Positions 1 through 9,837 are shown, counted from the first letter of the stretch. The stretch is DNA of 64,000 bases from Streptomyces sp. PTY087I2 (GCF_001687325.1 NZ_LZRD01000003.1:124001-188000), one strand, 5' to 3'. Numbers and translations are program-made. Notes: generated from the letters alone by a model not told the origin.

Positions 1-2
1 CC

Positions 3-191
3 GGCACGACGAAGCCGTACGTCGGCACCGCGGGCTTCCGCGAGCTGACCGGGCCCGACGGGCAGTCGCTGCCGACCCGGGACCGGGCGAGCTGCTGCCT
101 CTTCTACACCCTGCGCCCCGAGGACACCTGCGTGACCTGCCCGCGTACCTGTGACGCGGACCGGGTGCGAAAGCTCGCGGCAGCTTCCTGA
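3..191 (+). CDS. FhuF-like (2Fe-2S) ferric reductase, C-terminal end (partial)
   Basis: Only the last 62 residues are present; the 5' part lies outside the window. The visible tail contains SCCLFY, then about ten residues, then CVTCPRTC. This is the Cys-Cys-x(10)-Cys-x(2)-Cys arrangement that binds a 2Fe-2S cluster at the C terminus of FhuF-type ferric-siderophore reductases. These are cytosolic enzymes that release iron from imported siderophores. The reading frame ends at a TGA at 189-191. The family assignment rests only on the cysteine spacing and the surrounding residues. Confidence 0.7.
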   Translation, partial: GTTKPYVGTAGFRELTGPDGQSLPTRDRASCCLFYTLRPEDTCVTCPRTCDADRVRKLAAAS

Positions 192-383
192 TCCACACCG
201 CCCGTCCGAAGGACGTGGAATCGAACACAACCCGGCTCGACCGGGCGGGAGTTCGAGAAGATTCCACCCATCGATAGCCTCTCCTTCCCCCATGGCGTGC
301 TCTTGTCCCGAAACCACCGGAGCGGGACGGGAATTCCGTCACGATGGCGCACGAAACGCCCTACGTGACGCAAGGGACCGCGC

Positions 384-1478
384 ATGAGACTGACCGACAT
401 ATCGCTTGACTGGCTGCTTCCGGGCGCCGTACTGCTCGTGGGGGTCATGGCGGCGGTGACGGTGGTCGCACGCGGTAAGCGTGCCAAGGCCGCGGCCGAC
501 GACTCCTGGGAACGCAGCGAGGAACGCCGCAGACGCAAGGAAGCGCTGTACGCCACTGCCAGTTACGTCCTGCTGTTCTGCTGCGCGGCGGTCGCCGCCG
601 CGCTCTCCTTCCACGGGCTCGTCGGCTTCGGCCGGCAGAACCTGAACCTCAGCGGCGGCTGGGAGTATCTGGTCCCGTTCGGACTGGACGGGGCCGCGAT
701 GTTCTGTTCCGTGCTGGCCGTACGGGAGGCGAGCCACGGAGACGCGGCGCTCGGCTCCCGGCTGCTGGTGTGGACGTTCGCCGGGGCCGCCGCCTGGTTC
801 AACTGGGTGCACGCCCCCCGGGGCATGGACCACGCGGGCGCTCCGCACTTCTTCGCGGGGATGTCCCTCTCGGCCGCGGTGCTCTTCGACCGCGCGCTGA
901 AGCAGACCCGCCGTGCGGCGCTGCGCGAACAGGGCCTGGTGCCCCGTCCGTTGCCGCAGATCCGGATCGTCCGCTGGCTGCGGGCCCCCCGGGAGACCTT
1001 CGGCGCCTGGTCGCTGATGCTCCTGGAGGGCGTCCGCACCCTGGACGAGGCGGTGGACGAGGTGCGGGAGGACCGGAAGGAACAGGAGCAGGACCGGCTG
1101 CGCCGCCGGGACCAGGCCAAGCTGGACCGGGCCCGCATCAAGGCCCTGAACCGGCAGAACCGGGTCTGGGGACGCGGCCGGGGCGGGCAGCAGGCGGATG
1201 TGCCCGCCCTCGCCCCGGCTTCGGGCGGCGCGGCGCCGCCCGTCGCGGAGCCCGCCATAGCAGAGCCGGGTCAGCTGCCTCTGCGACCCCGGCCATCCCT
1301 GCAAGCCGTCGGCCCGAAGCAGACGGCCGATGGTTCGAGCCCGAAGAGCCTGGACGCGCCGAACCAGGGAAATGATCCGCGGACCGTCGACCTCACCGCC
1401 GAGGACGACACCCAGACGATTCCCCGGCTCGACTCGCTGGAACAGAAACTGAAGGATCTGGAGCAGCAGTTCGGCTGA
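384..1478 (+). CDS. DUF2637 domain membrane protein
   Basis: This 364-residue protein resembles the DUF2637 family, which is widespread in Streptomyces chromosomes and mobile elements and has no established biochemical role. There is an N-terminal membrane segment (about residues 9-29), a charged linker, then three more hydrophobic segments between about 55 and 165 including a WFNWVHAP stretch. A charged coiled-coil-like region follows (DEVREDRKEQEQDRLRRRDQ), and the C terminus is Pro/Ala-rich and acidic with a final helix rich in Leu, Glu and Gln. The ATG follows an AAGGGA ribosome site. It is convergent with the HATPase gene, and a hairpin lies between them. Confidence 0.75.
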   Translation: MRLTDISLDWLLPGAVLLVGVMAAVTVVARGKRAKAAADDSWERSEERRRRKEALYATASYVLLFCCAAVAAALSFHGLVGFGRQNLNLSGGWEYLVPFGLDGAAMFCSVLAVREASHGDAALGSRLLVWTFAGAAAWFNWVHAPRGMDHAGAPHFFAGMSLSAAVLFDRALKQTRRAALREQGLVPRPLPQIRIVRWLRAPRETFGAWSLMLLEGVRTLDEAVDEVREDRKEQEQDRLRRRDQAKLDRARIKALNRQNRVWGRGRGGQQADVPALAPASGGAAPPVAEPAIAEPGQLPLRPRPSLQAVGPKQTADGSSPKSLDAPNQGNDPRTVDLTAEDDTQTIPRLDSLEQKLKDLEQQFG

Positions 1479-1490
1479 TCCTCATCGCCC

Positions 1491-1518
1491 GGCGGAGGGC
1501 CCCTCAGGGCCTTCCGCC
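1491..1518. terminator. Hairpin between convergent genes
   Basis: GGCGGAGGGCCC at 1491-1502 pairs with GGGCCTTCCGCC at 1507-1518 with one mismatch and a four-base loop. It sits just after the DUF2637 stop and covers the end of the HATPase gene, so it could terminate transcription from both sides. There is no U tract, which is usual for streptomycete terminators. Confidence 0.6.
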
Positions 1519-1983
1519 GTGCAGCTCGAACCAGACGGTCTTGCCCAGGGCCTGTGCTTCCACGCCCCAGGCGTCGGCCAGGCTCCGGACCAGGATCAGG
1601 CCCCTGCCGTGCGTACCGTCGTCGGCGTTCGGTACGTACGGCGCGGGCAGATCCTCGGACGCGAAGTCCTGTACCTCCACCCGCAGTCGGGCGGCTGTCG
1701 CCGTGGCGGTGACCACGGCCCCGTGCCGGGTGTGGATGAGCGCGTTGGTCACCAGCTCGCTCACCAGCAGCTCCGCCGCGTCGGTCTGTTCCTGACCGGA
1801 GCGATGTCGGAGGAACTCCCGCAGCTCCCGGCGGACCTCCCCCACCGCCGACCGCTCGGCGTGCCCCACTCTTCGGCGCATCCGGGCCGGCTGCGGCACC
1901 TCACCCGGTCTCCGGCCCCGCGGGCCGCGCCCCTCGACGACCGTGGTCCTCTTCTGACGCTTCGCCATTTCCCCCGCCCGCAC
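1504..1983 (-). CDS. ATP-binding protein, anti-sigma factor-type HATPase
   Basis: This 159-residue protein has a basic N-terminal tail of about 45 residues followed by a small GHKL ATPase domain. The N box is ELLVSELVTNALIHT, and the G-box region reads DGTHGRGLILVRSLADAWGV. Stand-alone domains of this kind are very numerous in Streptomyces. They are related to SpoIIAB/RsbW anti-sigma kinases, but most have no known partner and no partner is visible here. The GTG at 1983 follows GGAGG at a long spacing; an in-frame ATG at 1968 is an equally acceptable start. Confidence 0.8.
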   Translation of the reverse strand: MRAGEMAKRQKRTTVVEGRGPRGRRPGEVPQPARMRRRVGHAERSAVGEVRRELREFLRHRSGQEQTDAAELLVSELVTNALIHTRHGAVVTATATAARLRVEVQDFASEDLPAPYVPNADDGTHGRGLILVRSLADAWGVEAQALGKTVWFELHGGRP

Positions 1984-2225
1984 AGTGAACCGACCTCCTT
2001 CGATCCGGCTGCCCGTCGAACAGCCTCACGGGATGCATGCCCCTGTACGCACACGGTCACGCTTGCGGATCCATCAATAAGTGAACGGTCGGGAGCGGCG
2101 AGGGGCGCACGGAACATCCCACCCGCGCACGCCATCACCACATAGGCGCAGCTGCGGTTAACGTCCGGCGAATACACCCGAGTTGACGTTGACGGCGCAA
2201 CTTCTACGCGCGTCATCATGATGGC

Positions 2226-2660
2226 ATGCGCATCCCCCCACGCATCACCCGGCTCGGCGGCTCGGCCGCCCTCCTGTCCCTTCTCCTCGCCTCGGGCCCG
2301 GTCACGGCCCAGGCCGCCACCCCGGCGACGACCTCCACGACCGCCTACTCCGCGACCGCGTTCCGGGCGGCGGCGGTGGGCAGCATCTGCTACTCGGCCC
2401 TGCCGTCCCAGGCGCACGACACCCTGGATCTGATCGACCAGGGCGGGCCGTTCCCGTACGAGCAGGACGGCACGGTCTTCCAGAACCGCGAGGGTCTGCT
2501 GCCCGATCAGTCCACCGGCTACTACCACGAGTACACGGTCATCACGCCCGGCTCACCGAATCGCGGCGCCCGCCGGATCGTCACCGGCGAGCGGAACGAG
2601 GAGGACTACTACACCGCCGACCACTACGCCTCCTTCGACCTGGTCGACCACGGCTGCTGA
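2226..2660 (+). CDS. Secreted guanyl-specific ribonuclease (RNase Sa family)
   Basis: The 144-residue precursor has an export signal (basic start, hydrophobic core around residues 11-27, Ala-Gln-Ala cleavage region) and a mature domain very like RNase Sa of S. aureofaciens. Recognisable stretches are ALPSQAHDTLDLI, GPFPYEQDG, VFQNRE and YYHEYTVITPG. The catalytic Glu (HEYTV), Arg (ARRIV) and His (DHYASF) of the barnase/RNase Sa fold are all present, as are the two cysteines (ICYS near the start, final residue Cys) that form the disulfide in RNase Sa. No barstar-like inhibitor gene is adjacent. The reaction is extracellular RNA cleavage after guanosine. Confidence 0.9.
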   Translation: MRIPPRITRLGGSAALLSLLLASGPVTAQAATPATTSTTAYSATAFRAAAVGSICYSALPSQAHDTLDLIDQGGPFPYEQDGTVFQNREGLLPDQSTGYYHEYTVITPGSPNRGARRIVTGERNEEDYYTADHYASFDLVDHGC

Positions 2661-2749
2661 ACCCCGCTTCCGAGGGGTGTTCCACACGCTCCGCGGGAAG
2701 GGAACCTGAGCTGTCACGCCAGGACCCCACACCTTCCCGAGGAGCTGTG

Positions 2750-5700
2750 ATGCACGACGACCGCACCCTGGTGGAGGGCCGCCTGGAGAGGGCCCTCCAC
2801 CAGTTCGTCCGCCCGGCCCAGTACGCCGCCCGCACCCCGCTCACCGTGTCCGTGTGGCACGTTCCGGGCGAGCCGGTGCCGGTGGCGGAGGCCCTCGGGG
2901 CGGACTTCGCGCCGTTCACGGCCGGTACGGAGTGGGGGAAGCCCTGGTCCACGAGCTGGTTCCGGCTGCGGGGAGCGGTGCCCGGGGAGTGGTCGGGGCG
3001 CCGGGTGGAAGTGGTCGTCGACCCGGGGTTCACGGGCCAGGGGCCGGGATTCCAGGCGGAAGGGATGCTGTACGACCATCTGGGCATCCCCCTCAAGGGT
3101 GTTCATCCCCGCAACCGGCACCTGACGCTCGCGCACCCGGCGGCGGGCGGGGAGCCGGTCGATCTGCTCCTGGAGGCGGCCGCCAATCCGGCGGTCCTGG
3201 AGCACGGTTTCGCCCCGACCCCGCTCGGTGACGTGCTGACGTCCGGCGACCGCCCCCTGTACCGCTTCGCCTCAGCCGACCTCGCGGTCCTCGACGAGGA
3301 GGTCTGGCACCTCGTCCTGGACGTCGAGGTGCTGTCCGAGCTGATGCGCGAGCTGCCCGACGACCGGTCGCGGCGGCACGAGATCCTGCGGGCGCTGGAG
3401 TCGATGCTCGACGCGCTGGATCTGCACGACGTCTCCGGCACCGCGACGGCGGGCCGGGCGGCGCTGGCCGAGGTGCTGACGCGGCCCGCCTCGGCGAGCG
3501 CGCACCGGATCTCGGCGGCCGGGCACGCGCACATCGACTCGGCGTGGCTGTGGCCGCTGCGCGAGACCGTCCGCAAGGCGTCCCGTACGTTCGCCAATGT
3601 CACCGCCCTCGCGCGGGACTACCCGGAGCTGGTTTTCGCCTGTTCGCAGGCCCAGCAGTACGCCTGGGTGAAGGAGCACCAGCCGCGCATCTGGGAGCGG
3701 ATCAAGGAGGCGGTGGCGGCGGGGCAGTGGGCACCGGTCGGCTCGATGTGGGTGGAGTCGGACGCCAATATGCCGGGCGGCGAGGCGCTGGCCCGCCAAC
3801 TCGTGCACGGAAAGCGGTTCTTCGAGGAGGAGCTGGGCGTCGAGACGGAGGAGATCTGGCTGCCGGACTCCTTCGGCTACACCGCCGCCTTCCCTCAACT
3901 GGCAAAGCTGGCGGGGGTGAAGTGGTTCCTCACCCAGAAGCTGTCCTGGAACCAGCACAACAAGATGCCGCACCACACGTTCTGGTGGGAGGGCATCGAC
4001 GGCACCCGGGTCTTCACGCACTTCCCGCCGGTCGACACGTACAACGCCCAGCTCCACGCCCGCGAACTGGCGCACGCGGAGAAGAACTTCGCCGACAAGG
4101 GGCGGGCGACGCGTTCGCTGGTGCCGTTCGGCTGGGGCGACGGCGGGGGCGGTCCGACCCGCGAGATGCTGGAGCGGGCCCGGCGGCTGCGGGATCTGGA
4201 GGGCTCGCCGCGGGTGACGGTCGAGAAGCCCTCGGCGTTCTTCGCGGCGGCCGAGGAGGAGTACGGGGAGCGCGCGCCCGTCTGGTCGGGCGAGCTGTAT
4301 CTGGAGCTGCACCGGGCCACGTACACCACGCAGGCGAAGACGAAGCAGGGCAACCGCCGCAGCGAACATCTGCTGCGCGAGGCCGAGTTGTGGGCGACGG
4401 CGGCCGCCCTGCACTCCCCCTCCTACTGCTATCCGTACGAGCGGCTCGACCGGGTGTGGAAGACGGTGCTGCTGCACCAGTTCCACGACATCCTGCCCGG
4501 TTCGTCGATCGCCTGGGTGCACCGCGAGGCCCGGGACACCTACGAGGAGGTGCGCGCCGAGCTGGCGGACCTGGTGGCCGAAGCGGTGACCTCGCTGGGC
4601 GCGGCCGAGGGCATGGTGGCGCTCAACTCATCGCCGTACGACCGGGTCCAGGTGATCGAGCTGGACGCGGAGGCGGCCGGGGTGCTGCCGTCGGGGGCAC
4701 ACGTCCAGGCGTTGGGAGAGGGTCGGGCCGCGGTGCTGGCGCGGAGTCCGGGGCTCGGGGCGGGGCTGCTGGACGGTGCGGCGGTCCCGGAGCGCCCGGT
4801 GACGGCGGAAGCCTCGGGTTCCGGTGACATCGTCCTGGACAACGGGCTGTTGCGGGTGGTGGTGGACGGCGACGGGCTGGTCTCGTCGGTCCGCGATCTG
4901 ACCGCCGGGCGCGAGGTGCTGGTCCCGGGAGCCCGCGCCAACCTCCTCCAGCTGCACCCGGACCACCCCAACCACTGGGACGCGTGGGACATCGACCGGC
5001 ACTACCGGAACACCCGCACCGACCTCACCGCCGCCGACTCGGTGTCCCTGGTCGAGGAAGGGCCGCTGCGGGCGTCGGTGCGCGTGGTCCGGTCGTTCGG
5101 GAAGTCGACCGTCGTGCAGGAGCTGCGGCTCGCGGCGGGGGCCCGGCAGCTCGACATCGACACCGAGGTGGACTGGCAGGAGTCGGAGAAGGTCCTCAAG
5201 GCGGCCTTCCCGCTCGACGTCCACGCCGAACGGTCCACCGCCGAGATCCAGTTCGGCCATGTCCACCGGGCGACTCATGACAACACGTCCTGGGACGCGG
5301 CGCGTTTCGAGATCTGCGCCCACCGCTGGCTCCGGGTCGCCGAGCCGGGCTACGGGGTCGCGCTGCTCAACGACTCGACGTACGGCCACGATGTGACCCG
5401 CACCCCGCACCCGGACGGGCTGGGCACCACGGTCCGGCTCACGCTGCTGCGCGCCCCGCACAGCCCGGACCCGCACACCGATCTGGGCGTGCACCGCTTC
5501 CGCTACGCGCTCGCGCCGGGCGCGGAGGTGACGGACGCCGTACGGGAGGGCCTCGCGCTGAACCTCCCGCTGCGGGCGGCGGTGGCCCCGGTGGCGCCCG
5601 CGCTGGTGTCGACGGGCAGTCCTGCGGTGACGGTCGAGTCGGTGAAGCTCGCCGAGGACCGGAGCGGGGACGTGATCGTACGGCTCTACGAGTCGGCGGG

Positions 5701-5863
5701 CGGCCGGGCGCGGACCCGGCTGACGGTGGCGTTCCCCGTGGCGGAGGCCCGGATCACCGATCTGCTGGAGCGGCCGCTGCACCCGGCGGAGACCGACGAG
5801 GCCGGACTGGTCCTCGACCTGCGGCCGTTCCAGATCCTGACGGTGCGCCTGACCCCGGCGTGA
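2750..5863 (+). CDS. Alpha-mannosidase, glycoside hydrolase family 38
   Basis: A protein of about 1037 residues with the class II GH38 layout. The metal-binding segment GHAHIDSAWLWP is at about residues 258-269. WVESDANMPGGE is at about 334-345, with the probable catalytic nucleophile Asp near 338. FHDILPGSS lies near 578, followed by the C-terminal all-beta domains. It hydrolyses terminal alpha-mannosides. There is no signal peptide, so it is probably cytoplasmic, working on imported oligosaccharides. A GAGGAGC ribosome site favours the ATG at 2750; a GTG lies immediately before it at 2747. No sugar transporter or regulator is adjacent, and it ends 6 bases from the convergent PoxB-like gene. 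Confidence 0.9.
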   Translation: MHDDRTLVEGRLERALHQFVRPAQYAARTPLTVSVWHVPGEPVPVAEALGADFAPFTAGTEWGKPWSTSWFRLRGAVPGEWSGRRVEVVVDPGFTGQGPGFQAEGMLYDHLGIPLKGVHPRNRHLTLAHPAAGGEPVDLLLEAAANPAVLEHGFAPTPLGDVLTSGDRPLYRFASADLAVLDEEVWHLVLDVEVLSELMRELPDDRSRRHEILRALESMLDALDLHDVSGTATAGRAALAEVLTRPASASAHRISAAGHAHIDSAWLWPLRETVRKASRTFANVTALARDYPELVFACSQAQQYAWVKEHQPRIWERIKEAVAAGQWAPVGSMWVESDANMPGGEALARQLVHGKRFFEEELGVETEEIWLPDSFGYTAAFPQLAKLAGVKWFLTQKLSWNQHNKMPHHTFWWEGIDGTRVFTHFPPVDTYNAQLHARELAHAEKNFADKGRATRSLVPFGWGDGGGGPTREMLERARRLRDLEGSPRVTVEKPSAFFAAAEEEYGERAPVWSGELYLELHRATYTTQAKTKQGNRRSEHLLREAELWATAAALHSPSYCYPYERLDRVWKTVLLHQFHDILPGSSIAWVHREARDTYEEVRAELADLVAEAVTSLGAAEGMVALNSSPYDRVQVIELDAEAAGVLPSGAHVQALGEGRAAVLARSPGLGAGLLDGAAVPERPVTAEASGSGDIVLDNGLLRVVVDGDGLVSSVRDLTAGREVLVPGARANLLQLHPDHPNHWDAWDIDRHYRNTRTDLTAADSVSLVEEGPLRASVRVVRSFGKSTVVQELRLAAGARQLDIDTEVDWQESEKVLKAAFPLDVHAERSTAEIQFGHVHRATHDNTSWDAARFEICAHRWLRVAEPGYGVALLNDSTYGHDVTRTPHPDGLGTTVRLTLLRAPHSPDPHTDLGVHRFRYALAPGAEVTDAVREGLALNLPLRAAVAPVAPALVSTGSPAVTVESVKLAEDRSGDVIVRLYESAGGRARTRLTVAFPVAEARITDLLERPLHPAETDEAGLVLDLRPFQILTVRLTPA

Positions 5864-5869
5864 AAACCC

Positions 5870-7612
5870 TCAAGGGCGGGGCACGTTACGGAGGTTGGAG
5901 CGGGCCATCTGGAGCATCCGGCCCACTCCGCCGTCCAGCACGATCTTGCTGGCGGAGAGCGCGAAGCCGGTGACCATCTCGGCGCTGATCTTCGGCGGGA
6001 TGGAGAGCGCGTTCGGGTCGGTGACGACGTCGACGAGCGCGGGCCCCTTGTGCTTGAACGCGTCCTTGAGGGCGGACTGCAACTGCTTGGGCTTCTCCAC
6101 GCGTACGCCGTAGGCGCCGGCCGCGCGGGCGATGGCGGCGTAGTCGGTGTTCGCGTTGGTGGTCCCGTACGACGGCAGTCCGGCCACCAGCATCTCCAAC
6201 TCGACCATGCCGAGGGAGGAGTTGTTGAACAGGACGACCTTCACCGGCAGGTCGTACTGGACCAGGGTGAGGAAGTCGCCCATCAGCATGGAGAATCCGC
6301 CGTCGCCGGCCATCGCGACGACCTGCCGGTCCCGGTCGGTGAACTGGGCGCCGATCGCCTGCGGCAGGGCGTTGGCCATGGAGCCGTGGCTGAACGAACC
6401 GATCACCCTGCGCTTGCCGTTGGGCGTCAGATAGCGGGCGGCCCACACATTGTTCATGCCGGTGTCGACGGTGAACACGGCGTCCTCGTCGGCCATGTCG
6501 TCCAGCACGGAGGCGACGTACTCGGGGTGGATCGGGACGTGCTTGTCGACCTTGCGGGTGTAGGCCTTGACCACACCCTCCAGCGCGTTCGCGTGCTTCT
6601 TCAGCATCCGGTCGAGGAATTTGCGGTCGGACTTGGGCTTCACCCGGGGGACGAGACAGCGCAGGGTCTCGCGCACATCGCCCCAGACCGCGAGGTCGAG
6701 CTTGGATCGGCGGCCGAGGTGTTCGGGGCGTACGTCGACCTGGACGATCTTCACATCGTCCGGGAGGAAGGCGTTGTAGGGGAAGTCGGTGCCGAGCAGG
6801 ATGAGGAGGTCGCACTCGTGGGTCGCCTCGTAGGCGGCGCCGTAGCCGAGCAGCCCGCTCATCCCGACGTCGTACGGATTGTCGTACTGGATCCATTCCT
6901 TGCCGCGCAGCGCGTGCCCGACCGGGGACTTGATCTTCTCGGCGAACTCCATGACCTCGGCGTGCGCCCCGGCCGTGCCGCTGCCGCAGAACAGCGTCAC
7001 CCGTTTGGCCTTGTCCACCATGCGGCAGAGCTTGTCGATCTCGTCGTCGCTGGGGCGTACGGTCGGCCGTTCGGTGACGAGGGCGTGCTCGATGGACTTC
7101 TCGGGGGCGGGTTTGTCGGCGATGTCACCCGGCATGGTGACGACGCTGACGCCGCCCCGGCCGATGGCGTGCTGGATCGCCGTCTGGAGCAGCCTGGGCA
7201 TCTGCTCCGGGTTGGAGATCATCTCGTTGTAGTGGCTGCACTCCTGGAACAGCAGCTCGGGGTGGGTCTCCTGGAAGTAGCCGAGGCCGATCTCGCTGGA
7301 GGGGATGTGCGAGGCGAGGGCCAGCACCGGGGCCATGGAGCGGTGCGCGTCGTACAGGCCGTTGATCAGATGCAGATTGCCCGGCCCGCAGGAGCCCGCG
7401 CAGGCCGCGAGCGAGCCGGTGACCTGCGCTTCGGCTCCGGCGGCGAAGGCGGCGGTCTCCTCGTGCCGGACGTGGATCCAGTCGATGGACGGGTTACGCC
7501 GGATGGCGTCCACGACGGGGTTCAGGCTGTCGCCGACGACACCGTACAGACGTTTGACGCCCGCCCTGGCGAGGATGTCGACGAACTGCTCCGCCACGTT
7601 CTGCTTGGCCAT
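5870..7612 (-). CDS. Thiamine pyrophosphate enzyme, pyruvate dehydrogenase (quinone)/PoxB-like
   Basis: About 580 residues with the three-domain fold of TPP-dependent pyruvate oxidases. The N-terminal Pyr domain has the activating Glu in the HEETAAFAAGAEAQ stretch. The central domain carries GLLGYGAAY and LLGTDFPY. The PP domain has GDGGFSMLMGDF followed by NNSSLG, the TPP/Mg-binding GDG-NN motif. E. coli PoxB oxidises pyruvate to acetate and CO2 with electrons going to quinone; acetolactate synthase-like activity is a weaker alternative. The ATG at 7612 is chosen because GGAAGG lies about ten bases upstream; the frame stays open further but without a better start. Confidence 0.82.
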   Translation of the reverse strand: MAKQNVAEQFVDILARAGVKRLYGVVGDSLNPVVDAIRRNPSIDWIHVRHEETAAFAAGAEAQVTGSLAACAGSCGPGNLHLINGLYDAHRSMAPVLALASHIPSSEIGLGYFQETHPELLFQECSHYNEMISNPEQMPRLLQTAIQHAIGRGGVSVVTMPGDIADKPAPEKSIEHALVTERPTVRPSDDEIDKLCRMVDKAKRVTLFCGSGTAGAHAEVMEFAEKIKSPVGHALRGKEWIQYDNPYDVGMSGLLGYGAAYEATHECDLLILLGTDFPYNAFLPDDVKIVQVDVRPEHLGRRSKLDLAVWGDVRETLRCLVPRVKPKSDRKFLDRMLKKHANALEGVVKAYTRKVDKHVPIHPEYVASVLDDMADEDAVFTVDTGMNNVWAARYLTPNGKRRVIGSFSHGSMANALPQAIGAQFTDRDRQVVAMAGDGGFSMLMGDFLTLVQYDLPVKVVLFNNSSLGMVELEMLVAGLPSYGTTNANTDYAAIARAAGAYGVRVEKPKQLQSALKDAFKHKGPALVDVVTDPNALSIPPKISAEMVTGFALSASKIVLDGGVGRMLQMARSNLRNVPRP

Positions 7613-7725
7613 GGGTGCGCGCCCTTCCTTGCCCGTGCTCCGTGCACGTCGGTTGTCCGGGACCGGAGCCCGGCGAAACACCGTTCCGCCGGGCTCCGGA
7701 ATCCATCAACCCACGGGGCGCGCGG

Positions 7726-9771
7726 TTACGCCTCCCAGACGGCGGCGCAGGTGCGGTCGTCGGCGTACCCCTTGATACGGAGCTGGGTGTCGGCGAGGAA
7801 GGCGGGCAGTCCGGGCGGTCCTTCGCTCCCCCAGCGCTCGGCGAGCTCGCCGGGGAGGGCGGGCTCGCCGCGCATGGGCTCGGCGAGTCCGTTGCTGCAC
7901 AGCATGAGCGTGTCGCCGGGCCGCGCCACGGAGGCCCGGAACCGGAAGGGCTGAGCGGGCGGCTGCGGGGGCCCTTCGACGTTCGGCGACGCCGGACCGG
8001 TGATCTGGAGGTCCATGGTCAGCCGGTCCCCGTCCGGTCCCGCCTCCGGCTCGTCGCCGGGCCGCGCGGCCGGGCCGCCGCCCTCCGGGATGAAGGGCTC
8101 CAGGTCCTGCCAGAGCCCGTCGCGGAGCCGGAAGAGGCCGCCGCTGCCGACGCCGAAGAAGACCCGGGTGCGGCAGTCGGGGTCGGCGGAAAGGAGGAGG
8201 CAGCGGAGACTCGCGGTGTACGCGTCGGGTTCGACGCCCAGTTCGGCGGCGCGGGCGCGGAGCTTGCCGTACGTACGGTCGGTGAGCCGGTGCAGCCCGG
8301 ACTTCAGGTCGCCCCGGCGCCCCGCTCTTATGTCCTCCGACAGCCGGAGATGGCTGCGGGCGACGGCCCCGCCGATCCAGCGGCAGGCGTCGGCCGCGGC
8401 GAGGTGCGCCGCCTCGCCGTCGCGCCTGCCGCCCGCCACGGCGACGAGGACGAGGGCGCTCTCGGCGGCCCCGAACCGGGCGGTGAGCAGCCCGTCGCGC
8501 CGGGGTTCGCCACGGAACCGCGCGGAGTCGCCGCGCACGGAGGCGGCGCGCAGGGTGTACGTCCCGTAGCGCGCGCCGTCGAGAACGGTGTCGGGGACGA
8601 GCCCTTCGAGGTTCTCCGAGGTGGCGGAGGGCAGGGCGGCGGGTTCGGCGTCGTAGGTGGGCGGCCGGTCCCCGAGATGCGCGACGGCGGGCCGTACCCC
8701 GGCGTCAACCGTGGGCTGCGGCGGCAGTTCGTGCAGCGAGCTGGGGTCGGCCGCGAGGCCGACTTGGGCCGACGCGTCGCCCTCGGCCTCGGCCGGACCG
8801 GGCACCCGCGGCACGGCGAAGGTCCGGGGCCCGGCCTGCCCGCCGGGGGCCTCCCAGGGCGCGGGGAAAGGGGTGGTACGGGGTGCGGTGGGTGGGGGCG
8901 GCGGGGTCGGCGGCGCCACGCGGGGGTCCGGCACGGGGGCGGGGGCCGGGGCGGCCGTCACGGGCGGGGCGGGGGCCTCCGCCGGGCCCGGGGCCCGGGC
9001 CGGCCTCGGGTCCTGGGCCGGGTCCGGGTTCTGGGCGGGGTCCGGGTCCTGGGTGGGCCTCGGGCTCCGGGCCGGCCCCAAGTCCTGAACGGGCCCCGCC
9101 GGCACGGACGGATCCGGGATCACCGCCGGGACGGGGGCCGGCGGAGCGGAAGCCGGTCCCGCTGACGGGTCCGGGGCCGGGGACCGGCCCGGGCCCACGC
9201 CCAGGTCCGGAACCCGGGCCGGTCCCGGGACCTGGGACGGGTCCGAGTTCACTGACGGGCCGCGGGCCACTCCGGGATCCGGAGCCGCAGCCGCAGCCGC
9301 TGCCGGTCCCGGGGCCGCGGACAGTCCTGCGGCCGTTGACGGGCCGGGAGCCGCTCCGGGGCCCGGGCTCGGATCCCGGGCCGCGCCCGGGTCCGGCCCC
9401 CCACCCGGCTCCCGCTGCGCCACCACGGACCGACCCTGCTCGGACGGCAGCCGATACGCCTCCCGGTCCGGGCCCGGGGGCTCGTAACGGTCGGTGTACG
9501 GGCCCTCGCCCTCGTAGCCGTCGCTGTCCGGGGACTCGTAGCGGTCCGCGAACGGGTCCTCGTAGGCGTCCCCGTACGGGTCGCGGACCGTTTCGCGCGC
9601 GGTGGTCCGGCGGGTGTCCGCCGGGCCGCTCACCGTGTCCGACACGGAGTCGAAGCGGTCGTCGAGGCTGTCGGCCGCGCGGCTGGGACCGGTGTCCGGC
9701 GCGGACTCGTCGTACAGCTTGCGCCACCAGTCGTCCTCGTGGGCGGCGGGCTTCTCCCCCTGCTGACTCAT
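7726..9771 (-). CDS. PP2C-family protein phosphatase with long low-complexity N terminus
   Basis: Roughly 681 residues. The first 60 or so are acidic (EDDWWRKLYDESAPD). Next come Tyr/Asp-rich imperfect repeats, then several hundred residues of Pro/Gly/Ala/Asp-rich sequence with recurrent PGP and PDP units. The C-terminal 260 residues resemble a PPM/PP2C phosphatase: SVRGDSARFRGEPRRDG near the start, VAVAGGRRDGEAA, and GDTLMLCSNGLAEP near the end. Metal-coordinating Asp residues are only partly recognisable, so activity is not assured. Such phosphatases reverse Ser/Thr phosphorylation, but no partner kinase is in the window. The start at 9771 follows AAGGGC; the frame is open upstream. Confidence 0.7.
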   Translation of the reverse strand: MSQQGEKPAAHEDDWWRKLYDESAPDTGPSRAADSLDDRFDSVSDTVSGPADTRRTTARETVRDPYGDAYEDPFADRYESPDSDGYEGEGPYTDRYEPPGPDREAYRLPSEQGRSVVAQREPGGGPDPGAARDPSPGPGAAPGPSTAAGLSAAPGPAAAAAAAPDPGVARGPSVNSDPSQVPGPARVPDLGVGPGRSPAPDPSAGPASAPPAPVPAVIPDPSVPAGPVQDLGPARSPRPTQDPDPAQNPDPAQDPRPARAPGPAEAPAPPVTAAPAPAPVPDPRVAPPTPPPPPTAPRTTPFPAPWEAPGGQAGPRTFAVPRVPGPAEAEGDASAQVGLAADPSSLHELPPQPTVDAGVRPAVAHLGDRPPTYDAEPAALPSATSENLEGLVPDTVLDGARYGTYTLRAASVRGDSARFRGEPRRDGLLTARFGAAESALVLVAVAGGRRDGEAAHLAAADACRWIGGAVARSHLRLSEDIRAGRRGDLKSGLHRLTDRTYGKLRARAAELGVEPDAYTASLRCLLLSADPDCRTRVFFGVGSGGLFRLRDGLWQDLEPFIPEGGGPAARPGDEPEAGPDGDRLTMDLQITGPASPNVEGPPQPPAQPFRFRASVARPGDTLMLCSNGLAEPMRGEPALPGELAERWGSEGPPGLPAFLADTQLRIKGYADDRTCAAVWEA

Positions 9772-9837
9772 GCCCTTATTGTCCACCGCGAAGGCGGCCC
9801 GAAAACGGGGCATCGGGAAAAAGTGGCCCATAAACAG

